In this document: positions 41,999-50,799 of the stretch, one piece after another
Layout: every line of letters begins with the position of its first letter
How positions within the stretch are numbered: the stretch's first letter is position 1
NCBI GenBank assembly: GCA_020632955.1
Contig: JACKEO010000023.1
Location: forward strand, 3,750 to 67,749
Direction: 5' to 3'
From: Alphaproteobacteria bacterium
Lineage (GTDB): Bacteria > Myxococcota_A > UBA796 > GCA-2862545
DNA: 64,000 nt
Translations under genes and position numbers: made by a program
Notes under the pieces: generated by a model
Seen by the model: only the letters and a program-made list of their open reading frames with translations
Told to the model about the DNA's origin: nothing
Database searches by the model: none

Positions 41999-44140
41999 AT
42001 GCGCCTGGCGAGGTGCGCCCCCCTGCTGCTCTCCCTGACGGCGTGCGTGGAGCCCGTGATCTCCACGTTCAACGAGCCGCCCTTCGTGGTGATCCAGCAG
42101 CCGCAGGAGGACATCACCGTCACGCTCGGCACCACGGTGGAGCTGGTGGGCAAGGTGGCCGACGACGGGCCGGTCGGGAAGGTGGTGGCCCAGTGGCTCG
42201 ACAACGGCAGCGAGGAGCTGGCCACCGACCTGCGTCCGGATCCGCAGGGCCTGGTGACCCTGTCGGTGGCGGACCTGGCGGAGGGGGCCCACGCGATCAT
42301 GCTGCGCGCGGTCGACCCCGAGGGGCTGTTCGGCGACGCCACGGTCACGGTCACGGTGCAGCGCGTGGTGGAGGCCCCGAGCCTCACCGTGGTGCGCCCC
42401 ACCGACAGCGACCGCGGCCGGCAGGCCTCGCCCTTCACCTTCGAGGCCACGGTCTCCGACGCCCAGGATCCGCCCGAGCGGCTGGTGGTGGAGGTGCAGA
42501 GCGCGCTCGACGGCATCCTCTGCACCACGCCCGCCGACGAGCAGGGCACGGCGATCTGCCAGGGCACGCCGCGCACCGCGGGCAGCCACGAGCTCACCTT
42601 CACGGTGCGGGACACCGAGGACCACGTCACCCAGCGCAAGGCGGTGCTGCTGGTGGACCCGCTGCGGCAGGAGCCCACCATCACGGTGACGGCGCCGGCC
42701 CAGAACGCCGTGGTGCGGCTGGGCGTGGCCACCCCGCTCGAGGCCACGGTGGCCGATCAGCAGGACGCCCCGGAGTCGCTCACGGTCACGGCCGAGAGCG
42801 ATGTCGACGGGCCGCTCTGCACCCTGCGCGCCGACGCCACCGGCGCGGCCGCCTGCTTCGGGATCCTCGCCACGGCGGGCTCCCAGACGCTCACCTTCAC
42901 GGTCACCGACCGCGACGGGAACAGCGCGTCGGCCTTCCGGCTCGTCACGGGCATCGACCCGCGGGACATCGACGACGACGGCGACGGCGAGACCGAGAAC
43001 CAGGGCGACTGCGACGACGCCGACGCGAAGGTCTCGTCGGGCGCCACCGAGCTGCCCAACGGCCGCGACGACAACTGCGACGGCAAGGCCGACGAGGGCA
43101 CCGACCGCTACGACGACGACGGCGACGGCCACTGCGAGTCGCTCGTGTCGTGCACCGACGGCTCGCTGCCCGGCGACTGCGACGACACCGCCCCCGCGGT
43201 GAACCCGGGTGCCACCGAGACCTGCGCCACCCCCTGGGACGACGACTGCGACACGCAGACCGAGGACGAGGACGCGGTGGGCTGCACCGAGTGGTACCTC
43301 GACGCCGACGGCGACCGCTTCGGCACCGACGCCAGCCGCCACTGCACCTGCACGGTGCCCTTCAACGGCGTGCCGAACGGCGGCGACTGCAACGACGCGG
43401 CGCCGGCCATCCACCCGGCGATGAGCGACATCGCCAACGGCCTCGACGACAACTGCAACGGCAACGCCGACGAGGGCACCACCCGCTACGACAACGACGG
43501 CGACGGCTACTGCGCGGCCAGCTCGTGCACGCCGCAGCCCGACGGCCGCACCTTCCTGCCCGACGACTGCAACGACGGCCGCACCGACATCCACCCGGGC
43601 GCGGCGGAGGTCTGCAACAACGGCGTGGACGACAACTGCGCCGGGGGCCAGGACGAGGGCGAGGACGGTCCCGGCTGCCTGGACTGGTGGGCCGACAACG
43701 ACAACGACGGGTACGGCGCGGGCGCCAGCCGCTGCTTCTGCGACGCCACGGGCGTGTACAAGCGGCGCAACGCGAACGACTGCTACGACGCCAACCCGAA
43801 CGCCTACCCGGGTCAGCAGCAGTGGTTCACCTCGGATCGCGGGGACGGGTCGTTCGACTACAACTGCGACACGAAGGAGACGCCCGAGCTCGAGGACGAG
43901 TACCAGTGCGCCTGCAAGGTGCGTCTCGACATCGGCCCCATCAGCATCCCGTTCACCATCGACCCCTTCGAGGCCGGCTGGCAGGACGTCCCGGACTGCG
44001 GCGACCAGGGCACCTGGTACCGGAGCTGCGAGTTCGCCACGATCGACGTGGAGGACACCGCCGGCGTGGGCTTCGAGTTCTGCATCCCCGGCCTGTCGGA
44101 GGACGCCCGCACCGAGATCCGCCGGCTGGGCTGCAAGTAG
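41999..44140 (+). CDS. MopE-like lipoprotein with Ig-like domains and metal-binding repeats (copy 2)
   Basis: 713 residues, a shorter tandem paralogue of the preceding gene. Lipobox in LLSLTAC, then EPVISTFNEPPFVVIQQPQED, almost the same as copy 1. Three Ig-like repeats follow, then fewer Asp/Cys units (DDDGDGETENQGDCDDAD, PNGRDDNCDGKADEGT, YLDADGDRFGTDAS) and the same cap (FTIDPFEAGWQDVPDCGDQGTWY). It lacks roughly 250 residues of repeats present in copy 1, including the 126-residue duplication. GGAGG sits just upstream of the ATG. Confidence 0.8.
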   Translation: MRLARCAPLLLSLTACVEPVISTFNEPPFVVIQQPQEDITVTLGTTVELVGKVADDGPVGKVVAQWLDNGSEELATDLRPDPQGLVTLSVADLAEGAHAIMLRAVDPEGLFGDATVTVTVQRVVEAPSLTVVRPTDSDRGRQASPFTFEATVSDAQDPPERLVVEVQSALDGILCTTPADEQGTAICQGTPRTAGSHELTFTVRDTEDHVTQRKAVLLVDPLRQEPTITVTAPAQNAVVRLGVATPLEATVADQQDAPESLTVTAESDVDGPLCTLRADATGAAACFGILATAGSQTLTFTVTDRDGNSASAFRLVTGIDPRDIDDDGDGETENQGDCDDADAKVSSGATELPNGRDDNCDGKADEGTDRYDDDGDGHCESLVSCTDGSLPGDCDDTAPAVNPGATETCATPWDDDCDTQTEDEDAVGCTEWYLDADGDRFGTDASRHCTCTVPFNGVPNGGDCNDAAPAIHPAMSDIANGLDDNCNGNADEGTTRYDNDGDGYCAASSCTPQPDGRTFLPDDCNDGRTDIHPGAAEVCNNGVDDNCAGGQDEGEDGPGCLDWWADNDNDGYGAGASRCFCDATGVYKRRNANDCYDANPNAYPGQQQWFTSDRGDGSFDYNCDTKETPELEDEYQCACKVRLDIGPISIPFTIDPFEAGWQDVPDCGDQGTWYRSCEFATIDVEDTAGVGFEFCIPGLSEDARTEIRRLGCK
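43409..43909 (+). repeat. 501-bp block shared with the tandem paralogue (copy B)
   Basis: Counterpart of 41203-41703; encodes the last metal-binding units and the start of the cap. See that entry for the comparison. Confidence 0.9.
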
Positions 44141-44170
44141 CGCGCGCCTGCGCCGCGGATCAGGCCGCGG

Positions 44171-44878
44171 TCACGGCTTCTTCGTGGCCGAGGCCTGGAG
44201 CAGCAGGCGCGTGATCGCGTCGGCGTCGAGGCCGGTGCGCGCGCGCAGGATCTTCACGGCGTCCGCCAGGCCCTCGCGACGCACCAGCGCGGCCACCTCG
44301 TCGGGGGACGGCATGCCCACCTCGGCCGACGACGCGGGGGGAGGGGCCTGCGTGCGGCGCGCAGGGGCGGGGATGGGCTCGTCGTCCTGCGGGGCCACGG
44401 GCACCGCGGCAGCGGCCTTGCGGGGCCTGGACGGCTTCCTGGGGGCGGTGGCGTCCGGGGGGGGCGGCGGCGTGCGGCGGCGTGGCGCGGAGGGCGGCGC
44501 CTTCGCCACCACGGGCTCGTCGCCGTCCTCGTCGGCCTCCTCCCGCCGCGACGACGTGACCCGCAGCGCGTCGGTGGGGCCACCGAAGGGACCCTCGGGC
44601 CACCGCGCCGACGGCCACGCGAGCTGGTCGACGTAGGGCCGATCGGCGCGCGCGCTGGGCCACGAGAGCTTGTCGGGCCCGAGGTCGAGCGGCGCGAACA
44701 CCCGGGTGGGGGTGGTGTCGATCTGCAGGTCGCGGTGATCGGCGCCGGCGCGGGACCGCGGGCGCCGGAGCCGCACGTCGGCCGCGCGGGAGAGCAGGGG
44801 CAGGCCCAGCGTGACCACGCCGAGGAAGCCCACCACCAGCACGATCGTGAGCATCAGCACCGTGGCGACGTCGGGCAT
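44171..44878 (-). CDS. Single-span membrane protein with Pro/Ala-rich linker
   Basis: 235 residues. One membrane helix at about 7-29 (VLMLTIVLVVGFLGVVTLGLPLL), a polar stretch, then a long Pro/Ala/Arg-rich linker (residues about 125-190, for example APRRRTPPPPPDATAPRKPSRPRKAAAA) and a compact helical C-terminus (SPDEVAALVRREGLADAVKILRARTGLDADAITRLLL). The last part reads like a small helical protein-protein module on a flexible tether. Not recognised as a known family. Divergent from nhaC; a longer open frame on the same strand in another phase is judged a shadow. Confidence 0.6.
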   Translation of the reverse strand: MPDVATVLMLTIVLVVGFLGVVTLGLPLLSRAADVRLRRPRSRAGADHRDLQIDTTPTRVFAPLDLGPDKLSWPSARADRPYVDQLAWPSARWPEGPFGGPTDALRVTSSRREEADEDGDEPVVAKAPPSAPRRRTPPPPPDATAPRKPSRPRKAAAAVPVAPQDDEPIPAPARRTQAPPPASSAEVGMPSPDEVAALVRREGLADAVKILRARTGLDADAITRLLLQASATKKP

Positions 44879-44936
44879 CGACCCTCCCCGACATCAGGTA
44901 TGCCGCCGACGCGCCGCCTGCGTGCCGCGCGGGTGC

Positions 44937-44942
44937 TAGGGA
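44937..44942 (+). promoter_or_regulatory. Putative -10 element for the NhaC-type antiporter gene
   Basis: TAGGGA, 29 nt upstream of the ATG at 44966; spacing fits the window-wide motif although the last bases are less typical. Confidence 0.35.
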
Positions 44943-44965
44943 GGCGCCGGGCGGAGGGAAGGGTC

Positions 44966-46549
44966 ATGGACGCATCGTGGTGGGGCTGGGACGGAGGGCT
45001 CACGCTGCTCGCTCCTACGGTGGCCATCGTGGTGGCATTGCTCAGCCGCCGCGTGGTGGCCTCGCTCGCCGCGGGCGTGGCGGTGGGCGCGGTGGTGGCC
45101 GCCCAGGGGCGCCTGCTGCCGCCCGGGGCGGACTGCTTCGCCGCGGCCGCCGCGGGCGAGGCGCCCCCCGACGCCGGGGCGCTCTGCGGTGCCTTCGGCT
45201 ACGCCGGCCAGGCGGTGCTCTCCACCGACAACCTCACCATCTCGGTCTTCACCCTGCTCGTGGCGGCGATGGTGGGCGTGATGGTGGACGGGGGCGCGAT
45301 GCGCACCCTGGTGGCGGCGATGGAGGCACGCGCGCGCGGTCCGCGCGCCACGATGCTGGCGAGCTGGCTGTCGGGCCTGGTGGTCTTCTTCGACGACTAC
45401 GCCAACTGCGTGGTGGTGGGGCACGCGATGGCGCCGGTGTGCGACCGGCAGGGCGTGAGCCGGGCCAAGCTCGCGTACATCGTGGACTCCACGGCGGCCC
45501 CGGTGGCCTCCCTGGCGCTGGTGGGCACCTGGGTGGGCTTCGAGGTGGGCCTGCTCGAGGACGCGCTGGTGCAGGCCGGCCAGCCCGCCGGCGGGGGCTT
45601 CGGCCTCTTCCTGTCGGGCCTGGCCAACCGCTACTACAGCCTCTACGCGCTGGCGCTCGTGGGCCTGGTGGCCTGGACGGGGCGTGACCTGGGTCCGATG
45701 CTCACCGCTGAGCGGCGGGCCCGCGCGGCGGCGGTGGCCACCGAGCCCGATCCGGCGCCTCCCCGGGGCGCGGTGGTGGCCGCGGCCGTGCCCGTGCTGC
45801 TGCTGGTGGGCGTGACCCTGGGCGCCATGGTGCGCTCGGGCATCGCCGCGCTGGAGGTGCCGGTGGCCGAGGCGCCGCTGTACGCCGTCCTCGCCGACGC
45901 CGACGCCTACGGCTCGATGCTGTGGGGAGGCGTGGCGGGGCTGGCCGCGGCCGTGCTGCTGGCCCTGCGCGCGCCCGGGCTGGGTCCGCAGCGCGTGGTG
46001 GGGGCGTCGCTCCGCGGCATGCGCACGGTGGCCGCCGCCCTGGTGGTGCTCTACACCGCGTGGACCCTGGGCAACGCCATCGGCGACACGGGCGCCCGGG
46101 ACTTCCTCCTGGGCCAGCTCGGGCCCACGCTGCCCTCGTGGGTGCTGCCCAGCGCGGTCTTCGTGCTGTCGTCGCTCGTGGCCTTCGCCACGGGCACCTC
46201 CTTCGGCACGATGTCCATCCTCGTGCCGCTGGCCGTGCCGCTGGCCGTGGGCATGGAGGGGGGCAGCGCGCTGCTCACCGCGGCCACCGCCTCGGCCGTG
46301 CTCTCGGGGTCGTGCCTGGGCGACCACGCCTCGCCGATCTCCGACACCACCGTGCTGTCGGCGGTGGGCTCGGGCTGCGACCTCGTGGAGCACGTGCAGA
46401 CGCAGGTGCCCTACGCCCTCCTGGCGGGCGCTGTCGCCCTGCTGCTCGGCTACCTGCCCGCGGGCCTGGGCGTGCCGCCGTGGCTGCTGCTGCCGCCCGG
46501 CCTGGTGGCCCTGTACGCCACCCTGCGGTGGGTGGGTGAGGAGGCCTAG
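44966..46549 (+). CDS. NhaC-family Na+/H+ antiporter-like transporter
   Basis: 527 residues, about 11-12 membrane segments. Typical strings: MVGVMVDGGAMRTLVAAME, the conserved FFDDYANCVVVGHAMAPVCDRQGVSRAKLAYIVDSTAAPVASLAL, LYTAWTLGNAIGDTG, AFATGTSFGTMSILVPLAVPLA, and SGSCLGDHASPISDTTVLS. These acidic and polar motifs in broken helices are those of the NhaC/YqkI group, which exchanges Na+ for H+ or dicarboxylates or amino acids. Exact substrate cannot be read from sequence. The downstream AGCS symporter gene is convergent, with only 3 bp between stop codons; both are sodium-linked. Confidence 0.85.
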   Translation: MDASWWGWDGGLTLLAPTVAIVVALLSRRVVASLAAGVAVGAVVAAQGRLLPPGADCFAAAAAGEAPPDAGALCGAFGYAGQAVLSTDNLTISVFTLLVAAMVGVMVDGGAMRTLVAAMEARARGPRATMLASWLSGLVVFFDDYANCVVVGHAMAPVCDRQGVSRAKLAYIVDSTAAPVASLALVGTWVGFEVGLLEDALVQAGQPAGGGFGLFLSGLANRYYSLYALALVGLVAWTGRDLGPMLTAERRARAAAVATEPDPAPPRGAVVAAAVPVLLLVGVTLGAMVRSGIAALEVPVAEAPLYAVLADADAYGSMLWGGVAGLAAAVLLALRAPGLGPQRVVGASLRGMRTVAAALVVLYTAWTLGNAIGDTGARDFLLGQLGPTLPSWVLPSAVFVLSSLVAFATGTSFGTMSILVPLAVPLAVGMEGGSALLTAATASAVLSGSCLGDHASPISDTTVLSAVGSGCDLVEHVQTQVPYALLAGAVALLLGYLPAGLGVPPWLLLPPGLVALYATLRWVGEEA

Positions 46550-46552
46550 CCC

Positions 46553-48082
46553 CTACCGGTGCCGGGCCCGCTCGGGCATGCGGCCCCCGCCCAGGTCGTC
46601 CCAGTAGCGGTCGAGCGCGGCCTTCACCTTGCCCGACAGGAAGAGGGCGCCGAGGATGTTGGGGAAGGCCATGCCGAGGATCATGAGGTCGGAGAAGCCC
46701 ACCACGTTGCCCAGCTCGAGCAGCGGCGCGAGGGCCACCACGCAGACGAAGAGGATGCGGTAGGGCAGCACCCACCGGTCGCCGAGGAGGAACTGGGTGG
46801 CGCGGTCGCCGTAGTAGCTCCACGAGATCATGGTGGAGAAGGCGAAGAGCAGCACGGCCAGGGTGAGCACCACGGGGAACCACTCGAAGACGGTGCGGAA
46901 GGACTCCGAGGTGAGCAGCACCCCGTCCATCCCCGTCTCCTGGTACTTGCCCGTGACCACCACCACGAGCGCGGTCATCGTGCACACGACGATGGTGTCG
47001 ATGAAGGGCTCGAGCAGGGCCACCACGCCCTCGCGCACCGGCTGGTCGGTGCTCGCGGCGGAGTGGGCGATGGAGGCCGAGCCCACGCCGGCCTCGTTGC
47101 TGAAGGCAGCGCGCTGGAAGCCGATCACCATCACCCCGAGCGCCCCGCCGTAGGCCGCGTCGGGCGAGAAGGCCGAGCCCACGATCTGGGCGAAGGCCGC
47201 GGGCACCTGGCCGGCGTGCATCACGAGCACGGCGATGGCGGCGAGCACGTAGACGCCCACCATGAAGGGCACCACCATCGAGGCGGCGAAGCCGATGCGC
47301 TTGATGCCCCCGAGGATGACGAGGGCCACCACCCCGGCGAGGAGCACGCCGTAGACGAAGGGGTAGTCCTGGAGCACGGGCACCTGCTCGGCCACGGCCA
47401 CGTAGGACTGCTGCGCCTGGAACATGTTGCCCCCGCCCAGGCTGCCGCCCACGCAGAGGATGGCGAACAGGTAGGCGAGCACGGTGCCCAGCGGCGCCAT
47501 GCCCCGCTCGGCGAGGCCGTCGCGCAGGTAGTACATCGGGCCGCCCGACACGATGCCGTCGGGGCTCACGCGACGGTACATCTGGGCCAGCGTCACCTCG
47601 ACGAACTTCGAGGACATGCCCAGGAAGCCGGCCACCCACAGCCAGAAGACGGCGCCGGGGCCGCCCTGGCTGATGGCGATGGCCACGCCGGCGATGTTGC
47701 CCAGGCCCACCGTGGCCGACAGGGCGCTCGACAGCGCCTGGAAGTGGCTGATCTCGCCGGGGTCGTCGGGGTTGTCGTAGGCACCGGCCGTCACCCGGAT
47801 CGCGTGGGCGAAGCCGCGCAGGTTCACGAAGGACATGCGCAGGGTGAAGGTGATGGCGCCCATCACCAGCCAGGCCACGACGAAGGGCAGCCGCACGCCC
47901 GTGTCGGGGTCGTCCCAGAAGGCGAGATCGAAGAAGAGCACCGCCGCCAGCGGCTCCACGACCCAGCTGCCGAAGAAGCCGTCGATGCGGGCCTGCCAGC
48001 TCGTCGCCGCCTCGTCCGCCGCGGCGGCCGTGCCTGCCCAGGCCAGCGCCATGGCCACCAGCGCCCCGATCCGTCCGCGCAT
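46553..48082 (-). CDS. Alanine/glycine:cation symporter (AGCS family)
   Basis: 509 residues. Begins with a signal-like segment (RGRIGALVAMALAWAGTAAA) that most family members lack, then the AGCS core: FRMSFVNLRGF-like first loop, ALSSALSATVGLGNIAGVAIAISQGGPGAVFWLWVAGFLGMSSKFVEVTLAQMYRR, SGGPMYYLRDGL, GGIKRIGFAASMVVPFM, GFQRAAFSNEAGVGSASIAHSAA (substrate site), and FSTMISWSYYGDRA. Takes up alanine or glycine with sodium. A TAGACA box is 35 nt upstream on the minus strand. Confidence 0.93.
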   Translation of the reverse strand: MRGRIGALVAMALAWAGTAAAADEAATSWQARIDGFFGSWVVEPLAAVLFFDLAFWDDPDTGVRLPFVVAWLVMGAITFTLRMSFVNLRGFAHAIRVTAGAYDNPDDPGEISHFQALSSALSATVGLGNIAGVAIAISQGGPGAVFWLWVAGFLGMSSKFVEVTLAQMYRRVSPDGIVSGGPMYYLRDGLAERGMAPLGTVLAYLFAILCVGGSLGGGNMFQAQQSYVAVAEQVPVLQDYPFVYGVLLAGVVALVILGGIKRIGFAASMVVPFMVGVYVLAAIAVLVMHAGQVPAAFAQIVGSAFSPDAAYGGALGVMVIGFQRAAFSNEAGVGSASIAHSAASTDQPVREGVVALLEPFIDTIVVCTMTALVVVVTGKYQETGMDGVLLTSESFRTVFEWFPVVLTLAVLLFAFSTMISWSYYGDRATQFLLGDRWVLPYRILFVCVVALAPLLELGNVVGFSDLMILGMAFPNILGALFLSGKVKAALDRYWDDLGGGRMPERARHR

Positions 48083-48111
48083 CGTGTCCCCTCCGTCCCT
48101 CGGGAAGGGCC

Positions 48112-48117
48112 TGTCTA
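48112..48117 (-). promoter_or_regulatory. Putative -10 element for the AGCS symporter gene
   Basis: TAGACA on the minus strand, 35 nt before the ATG at 48082. Confidence 0.35.
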
Positions 48118-48164
48118 GCAGAAGCGGAGGGGCACGCGCGACCCTGGCCCGCCCGGGCCGGGCC

Positions 48165-49130
48165 TCAGGTGCGACCGAAGCCCACCCGCCGGAGGCCCCC
48201 GGCCGTCTTCGTCCAGTCCTTCTCGACCTTCACGAAGAGCTCGAGGTGCACCTTGGCGTCGAGCAGGCGCTCCAGGTCCTTGCGCGCCAGGGTGCCGATG
48301 CGCTTGATCATCTCGCCGCCGCGGCCGATCACGATGGCCTTCTGGGGCGGCCGCTCCACGATCACCGCCGCGTGGATGCGGATGAGGCCACGGGTGTCGC
48401 GCTCGGACTCGTCGAAGACCTCGATCTCCACGGCCGTGGAGTAGGGGATCTCCTGCTCGGTGAGGTGGAAGACCTTCTCGCGCACCAGCTCGGCGGCGAG
48501 GAAGCGCTCGCTCACCTGGGTCCACGTGTCGGCGTCGTACAGCGCGGGACCCACGGGCAGGGCGGTGCGGATCTCGGCGAGCAGATCGGACAGGCCGTCG
48601 CCCGTGAGCGCCGACAACGGCACGGCGGCGTGCAGGGGCAGGCGCTGGCGCACGGCCTCGATCACGGGGAGGACCGTGGGCGGGGGCACCACGTCGAGCT
48701 TGTTCGCCACGAGGATCACGGGCGTGCCCGCCTGCTCGAGGATGCGCACGATCGCGTCGGCGGCACCGTCGAGCAGCTCGCCGCCCTGCGCCACGCGCGG
48801 TGCGAGCAGGGTCATGTCCTCGATCCAGCACACCACGTCGGCGTCGGCGACGGCGTCGGTGGCCCGCTGCACCATCGCCTTGTTCAGCTCGGTCCAGGCC
48901 TTGTGGATGCCCGGCGTGTCGAGGAGGACCGCCTGCATCACCGCGTCGGTGTGGATGCCCACCACCCGGTCGCGGGTGGTCTGCGGCTTGGACGAGGTGA
49001 TCGCGAGCTTGCTGCCCAGGATCTGGTTGAGCAGCGTGGACTTGCCGGCGTTGGGACGCCCGATCAGCGCGACGAGCCCGGCACGGAAGGGTGCGGCGTC
49101 GGCAGGGTCGGGGGCGGTCGGCTCGGTCAC
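48165..49130 (-). CDS. era: GTPase Era
   Basis: Assembly GTPase for the 30S subunit, binding the 3' end of 16S rRNA. 321 residues: G1 GRPNAGKSTLLNQ, G2 TSSKPQTTRD, G3 DTPGIHK, G4 ANKLDV, G5-like PLSALTGDG, then the KH domain (RPPQKAIVIGRGGEMIKRIGTLARKDLERLLDAKVHLELFVKVEKDW). GTG at 49130 overlaps the upstream radical SAM gene by 4 bp. Last gene of mnmA-rnc-radical SAM-era. Confidence 0.95.
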   Translation of the reverse strand: MTEPTAPDPADAAPFRAGLVALIGRPNAGKSTLLNQILGSKLAITSSKPQTTRDRVVGIHTDAVMQAVLLDTPGIHKAWTELNKAMVQRATDAVADADVVCWIEDMTLLAPRVAQGGELLDGAADAIVRILEQAGTPVILVANKLDVVPPPTVLPVIEAVRQRLPLHAAVPLSALTGDGLSDLLAEIRTALPVGPALYDADTWTQVSERFLAAELVREKVFHLTEQEIPYSTAVEIEVFDESERDTRGLIRIHAAVIVERPPQKAIVIGRGGEMIKRIGTLARKDLERLLDAKVHLELFVKVEKDWTKTAGGLRRVGFGRT

Positions 49131-50080
49131 GCGGTCTCCTCGTGGACGTGGATGCGCCAGGTGCCCCGCGCGAGCGCCGGATCCTCCGCCACCTGGAGCG
49201 CGGCGAGGCCGAGCTCGGCCCGGAGGGTGCGCACGTTGGCGTGCAGGGCGCCGCGGGTGCGGGTCTGGTCGGCCGGAGCGCAGGTGACCGTGACCACCGC
49301 GCCGCGGGGCGTGCCCACGAGCATCGCCCGTAACCGGTCGAGGGTGCGCCGCGCCTCGACCAGCTCGCGGAAGCCCGGGTGTGCCGGACCGGCCACGGCG
49401 CGCCCGAAGCCGTCGGGACCGGGCTGCAGGCCCACGCGCACCACGTCCACCCCGGCCGCCTCGAGCACGTCGAGCTGGGCATGGCAGACCGTCAGCGCCT
49501 CGGCGAGCGACAGCGCGGTGTAGCGCCGGCGGGCGTGGAGCTCGCGCAGGGCCGAGCCGTCGAGGACCAGGACGGGGTGCAGGCGCGCGAAGCTCCACTG
49601 CGTCGCCGCGATGCGCGCGTCCTCCACGGCGTCGTCGTGGTCCTGTTCCGGCAGCCCCGGCGCGAGCACGCCGCCCACCGACAGGCCCATCGCGCGCAGC
49701 CCTGCCGCCTGCTCCGCGAGGAAGGCGGCCCGGTAGCGGCGGCCGACCGCGCGCAGGGCCGGGCCGTGGAAGGAGAGCGCGTCGAGCTCCACGTGCGTCA
49801 CGCCCGCCCGGCGCAGCCGCTCCGCCTCGGCGCGCGGCAGGAGATCGGGCCGCACGCGGACGCGGCAGGGGTGGGGCGCGGCGGCGCGGAGCTGCGCGTC
49901 GGAGGGGGGCGCGCCGCCGAAGAAGCGCACCTCCACCGGCGCGTCGTCCTCCCCCGCGGTGGAGGCCACCAGCGCCTCCACCCAGGCGGGGTCGCGGGGT
50001 GTGGGCGGCGGGCAGAGCAGGCAGCGAGGCCCGTCCGGGCAGCAGCCGAGGACCACGGGGGCGATGCGCCGGGGGATCAG
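49127..50080 (-). CDS. Radical SAM protein of the Elp3-like type, rnc-era linked
   Basis: About 317 residues. The N-terminal Cys cluster reads GCCPDGPRCLLCPPP, comparable with the HxGCPxRCxFCNQ segment of deltaproteobacterial Elp3-like radical SAM proteins encoded between rnc and era, but with two extra residues, so the CxxxCxxC spacing is altered. Family strings follow: VEVRFFGGAPPSDAQL, VRVRPDLLPRAEAERLRRAGVTHVELDALSFHGPALRAVGR, and LSVGGVLAPGLPEQDHDDAVEDAR. The only start in good position is CTG at 50080, preceded by GGAGG and overlapping the rnc stop as CTGA; GTG about 12 codons later would leave the Cys cluster intact. Function unknown, possibly RNA modification. Confidence 0.7.
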   Translation of the reverse strand: MIPRRIAPVVLGCCPDGPRCLLCPPPTPRDPAWVEALVASTAGEDDAPVEVRFFGGAPPSDAQLRAAAPHPCRVRVRPDLLPRAEAERLRRAGVTHVELDALSFHGPALRAVGRRYRAAFLAEQAAGLRAMGLSVGGVLAPGLPEQDHDDAVEDARIAATQWSFARLHPVLVLDGSALRELHARRRYTALSLAEALTVCHAQLDVLEAAGVDVVRVGLQPGPDGFGRAVAGPAHPGFRELVEARRTLDRLRAMLVGTPRGAVVTVTCAPADQTRTRGALHANVRTLRAELGLAALQVAEDPALARGTWRIHVHEETA

Positions 50081-50799
50081 GGCGCCTCCGCGCGGCGGCC
50101 GCGACGGTCGAGGATGGCCAGCGCCAGCGAGGCCGCCTCCTTCATCGCGGCCTTCTTCGTGCGGCCCTCCCCGGTGGCCAGGGCCTCCTCCGCGAGGCTC
50201 ACGGTGGCCGTGAACGTGAGCGCGTGCGCCGGGCCCACGGCGTCGAAGGCGTAGTCGGGGGTGATGCCCCAGCGGCCCTGCGTGAGCTCCTGGAGGCGGT
50301 TCACCGCGTTCTTCACGGCGTCGGCGGCGTGCTCGGTGCGCAGGCCCTCGACGTGGGGCACCAGCCAGCGATCGACCACCGCCTGGCAGGTGGTGTAGCC
50401 GGCCTCGGTGAGCAGGGCGCCGAGGAGGGCCTCGACGACGTCGCCGAGGATGCGTGCCTCCACCGTGGCCTTCGCCGCCTCGCTGCCGCCGAGGCGCAGC
50501 AGGGGACCCAGGCCCATCGCGCGGCCCACGCGGCCCAGGGCCTTGGTGGCCACCACCCGCTGGCGCAGGTCGGTGAGGTCGCCCTCGGGGACGTCGGGGT
50601 AGAGCTCCACCAGGCGGCGCGTGACGCAGAGGCCCACCACCGCGTCGCCCAGGAACTCCAGGCGCTGGTAGTCGGGCCCGCCGTGCTCGTGGGCCCAGCT
50701 GGGGTGCGTGAGCGCGCGCAGCAGCAGCGCACCGTCGGTGAAGCGGTGGCCGGTCAGCGCCTCGATGCGGTCGAGCAGCTCGGGGGAGGCGGTGCTCAC
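50077..50799 (-). CDS. rnc: Ribonuclease III
   Basis: Cleaves double-stranded RNA, including rRNA precursors. 240 residues: HPSWAHEHGGPDYQRLEFLGDAVVGLCVTRRL (catalytic signature), ILGDVVEALLGALLTEAG with the second acidic pair, and a C-terminal dsRNA-binding domain (NAVNRLQELTQGRWGITPDY ... AEEALATGEGRTKKAAMKEAASLAL). GTG start at 50799 overlaps mnmA by 4 bp. Confidence 0.95.
   Translation of the reverse strand: MSTASPELLDRIEALTGHRFTDGALLLRALTHPSWAHEHGGPDYQRLEFLGDAVVGLCVTRRLVELYPDVPEGDLTDLRQRVVATKALGRVGRAMGLGPLLRLGGSEAAKATVEARILGDVVEALLGALLTEAGYTTCQAVVDRWLVPHVEGLRTEHAADAVKNAVNRLQELTQGRWGITPDYAFDAVGPAHALTFTATVSLAEEALATGEGRTKKAAMKEAASLALAILDRRGRRAEAP

Noticed and set aside
44160..44894. Second minus-strand frame overlapping the small membrane protein
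   Set aside because: Arg/Pro/Gly-only composition typical of GC-rich out-of-phase frames; the frame at 44171-44878 has a membrane helix and mixed composition.
48140..48165. GC-rich partial palindrome after era considered as a terminator
   Set aside because: The stem is imperfect and no T-run follows; composition alone produces such strings often here.
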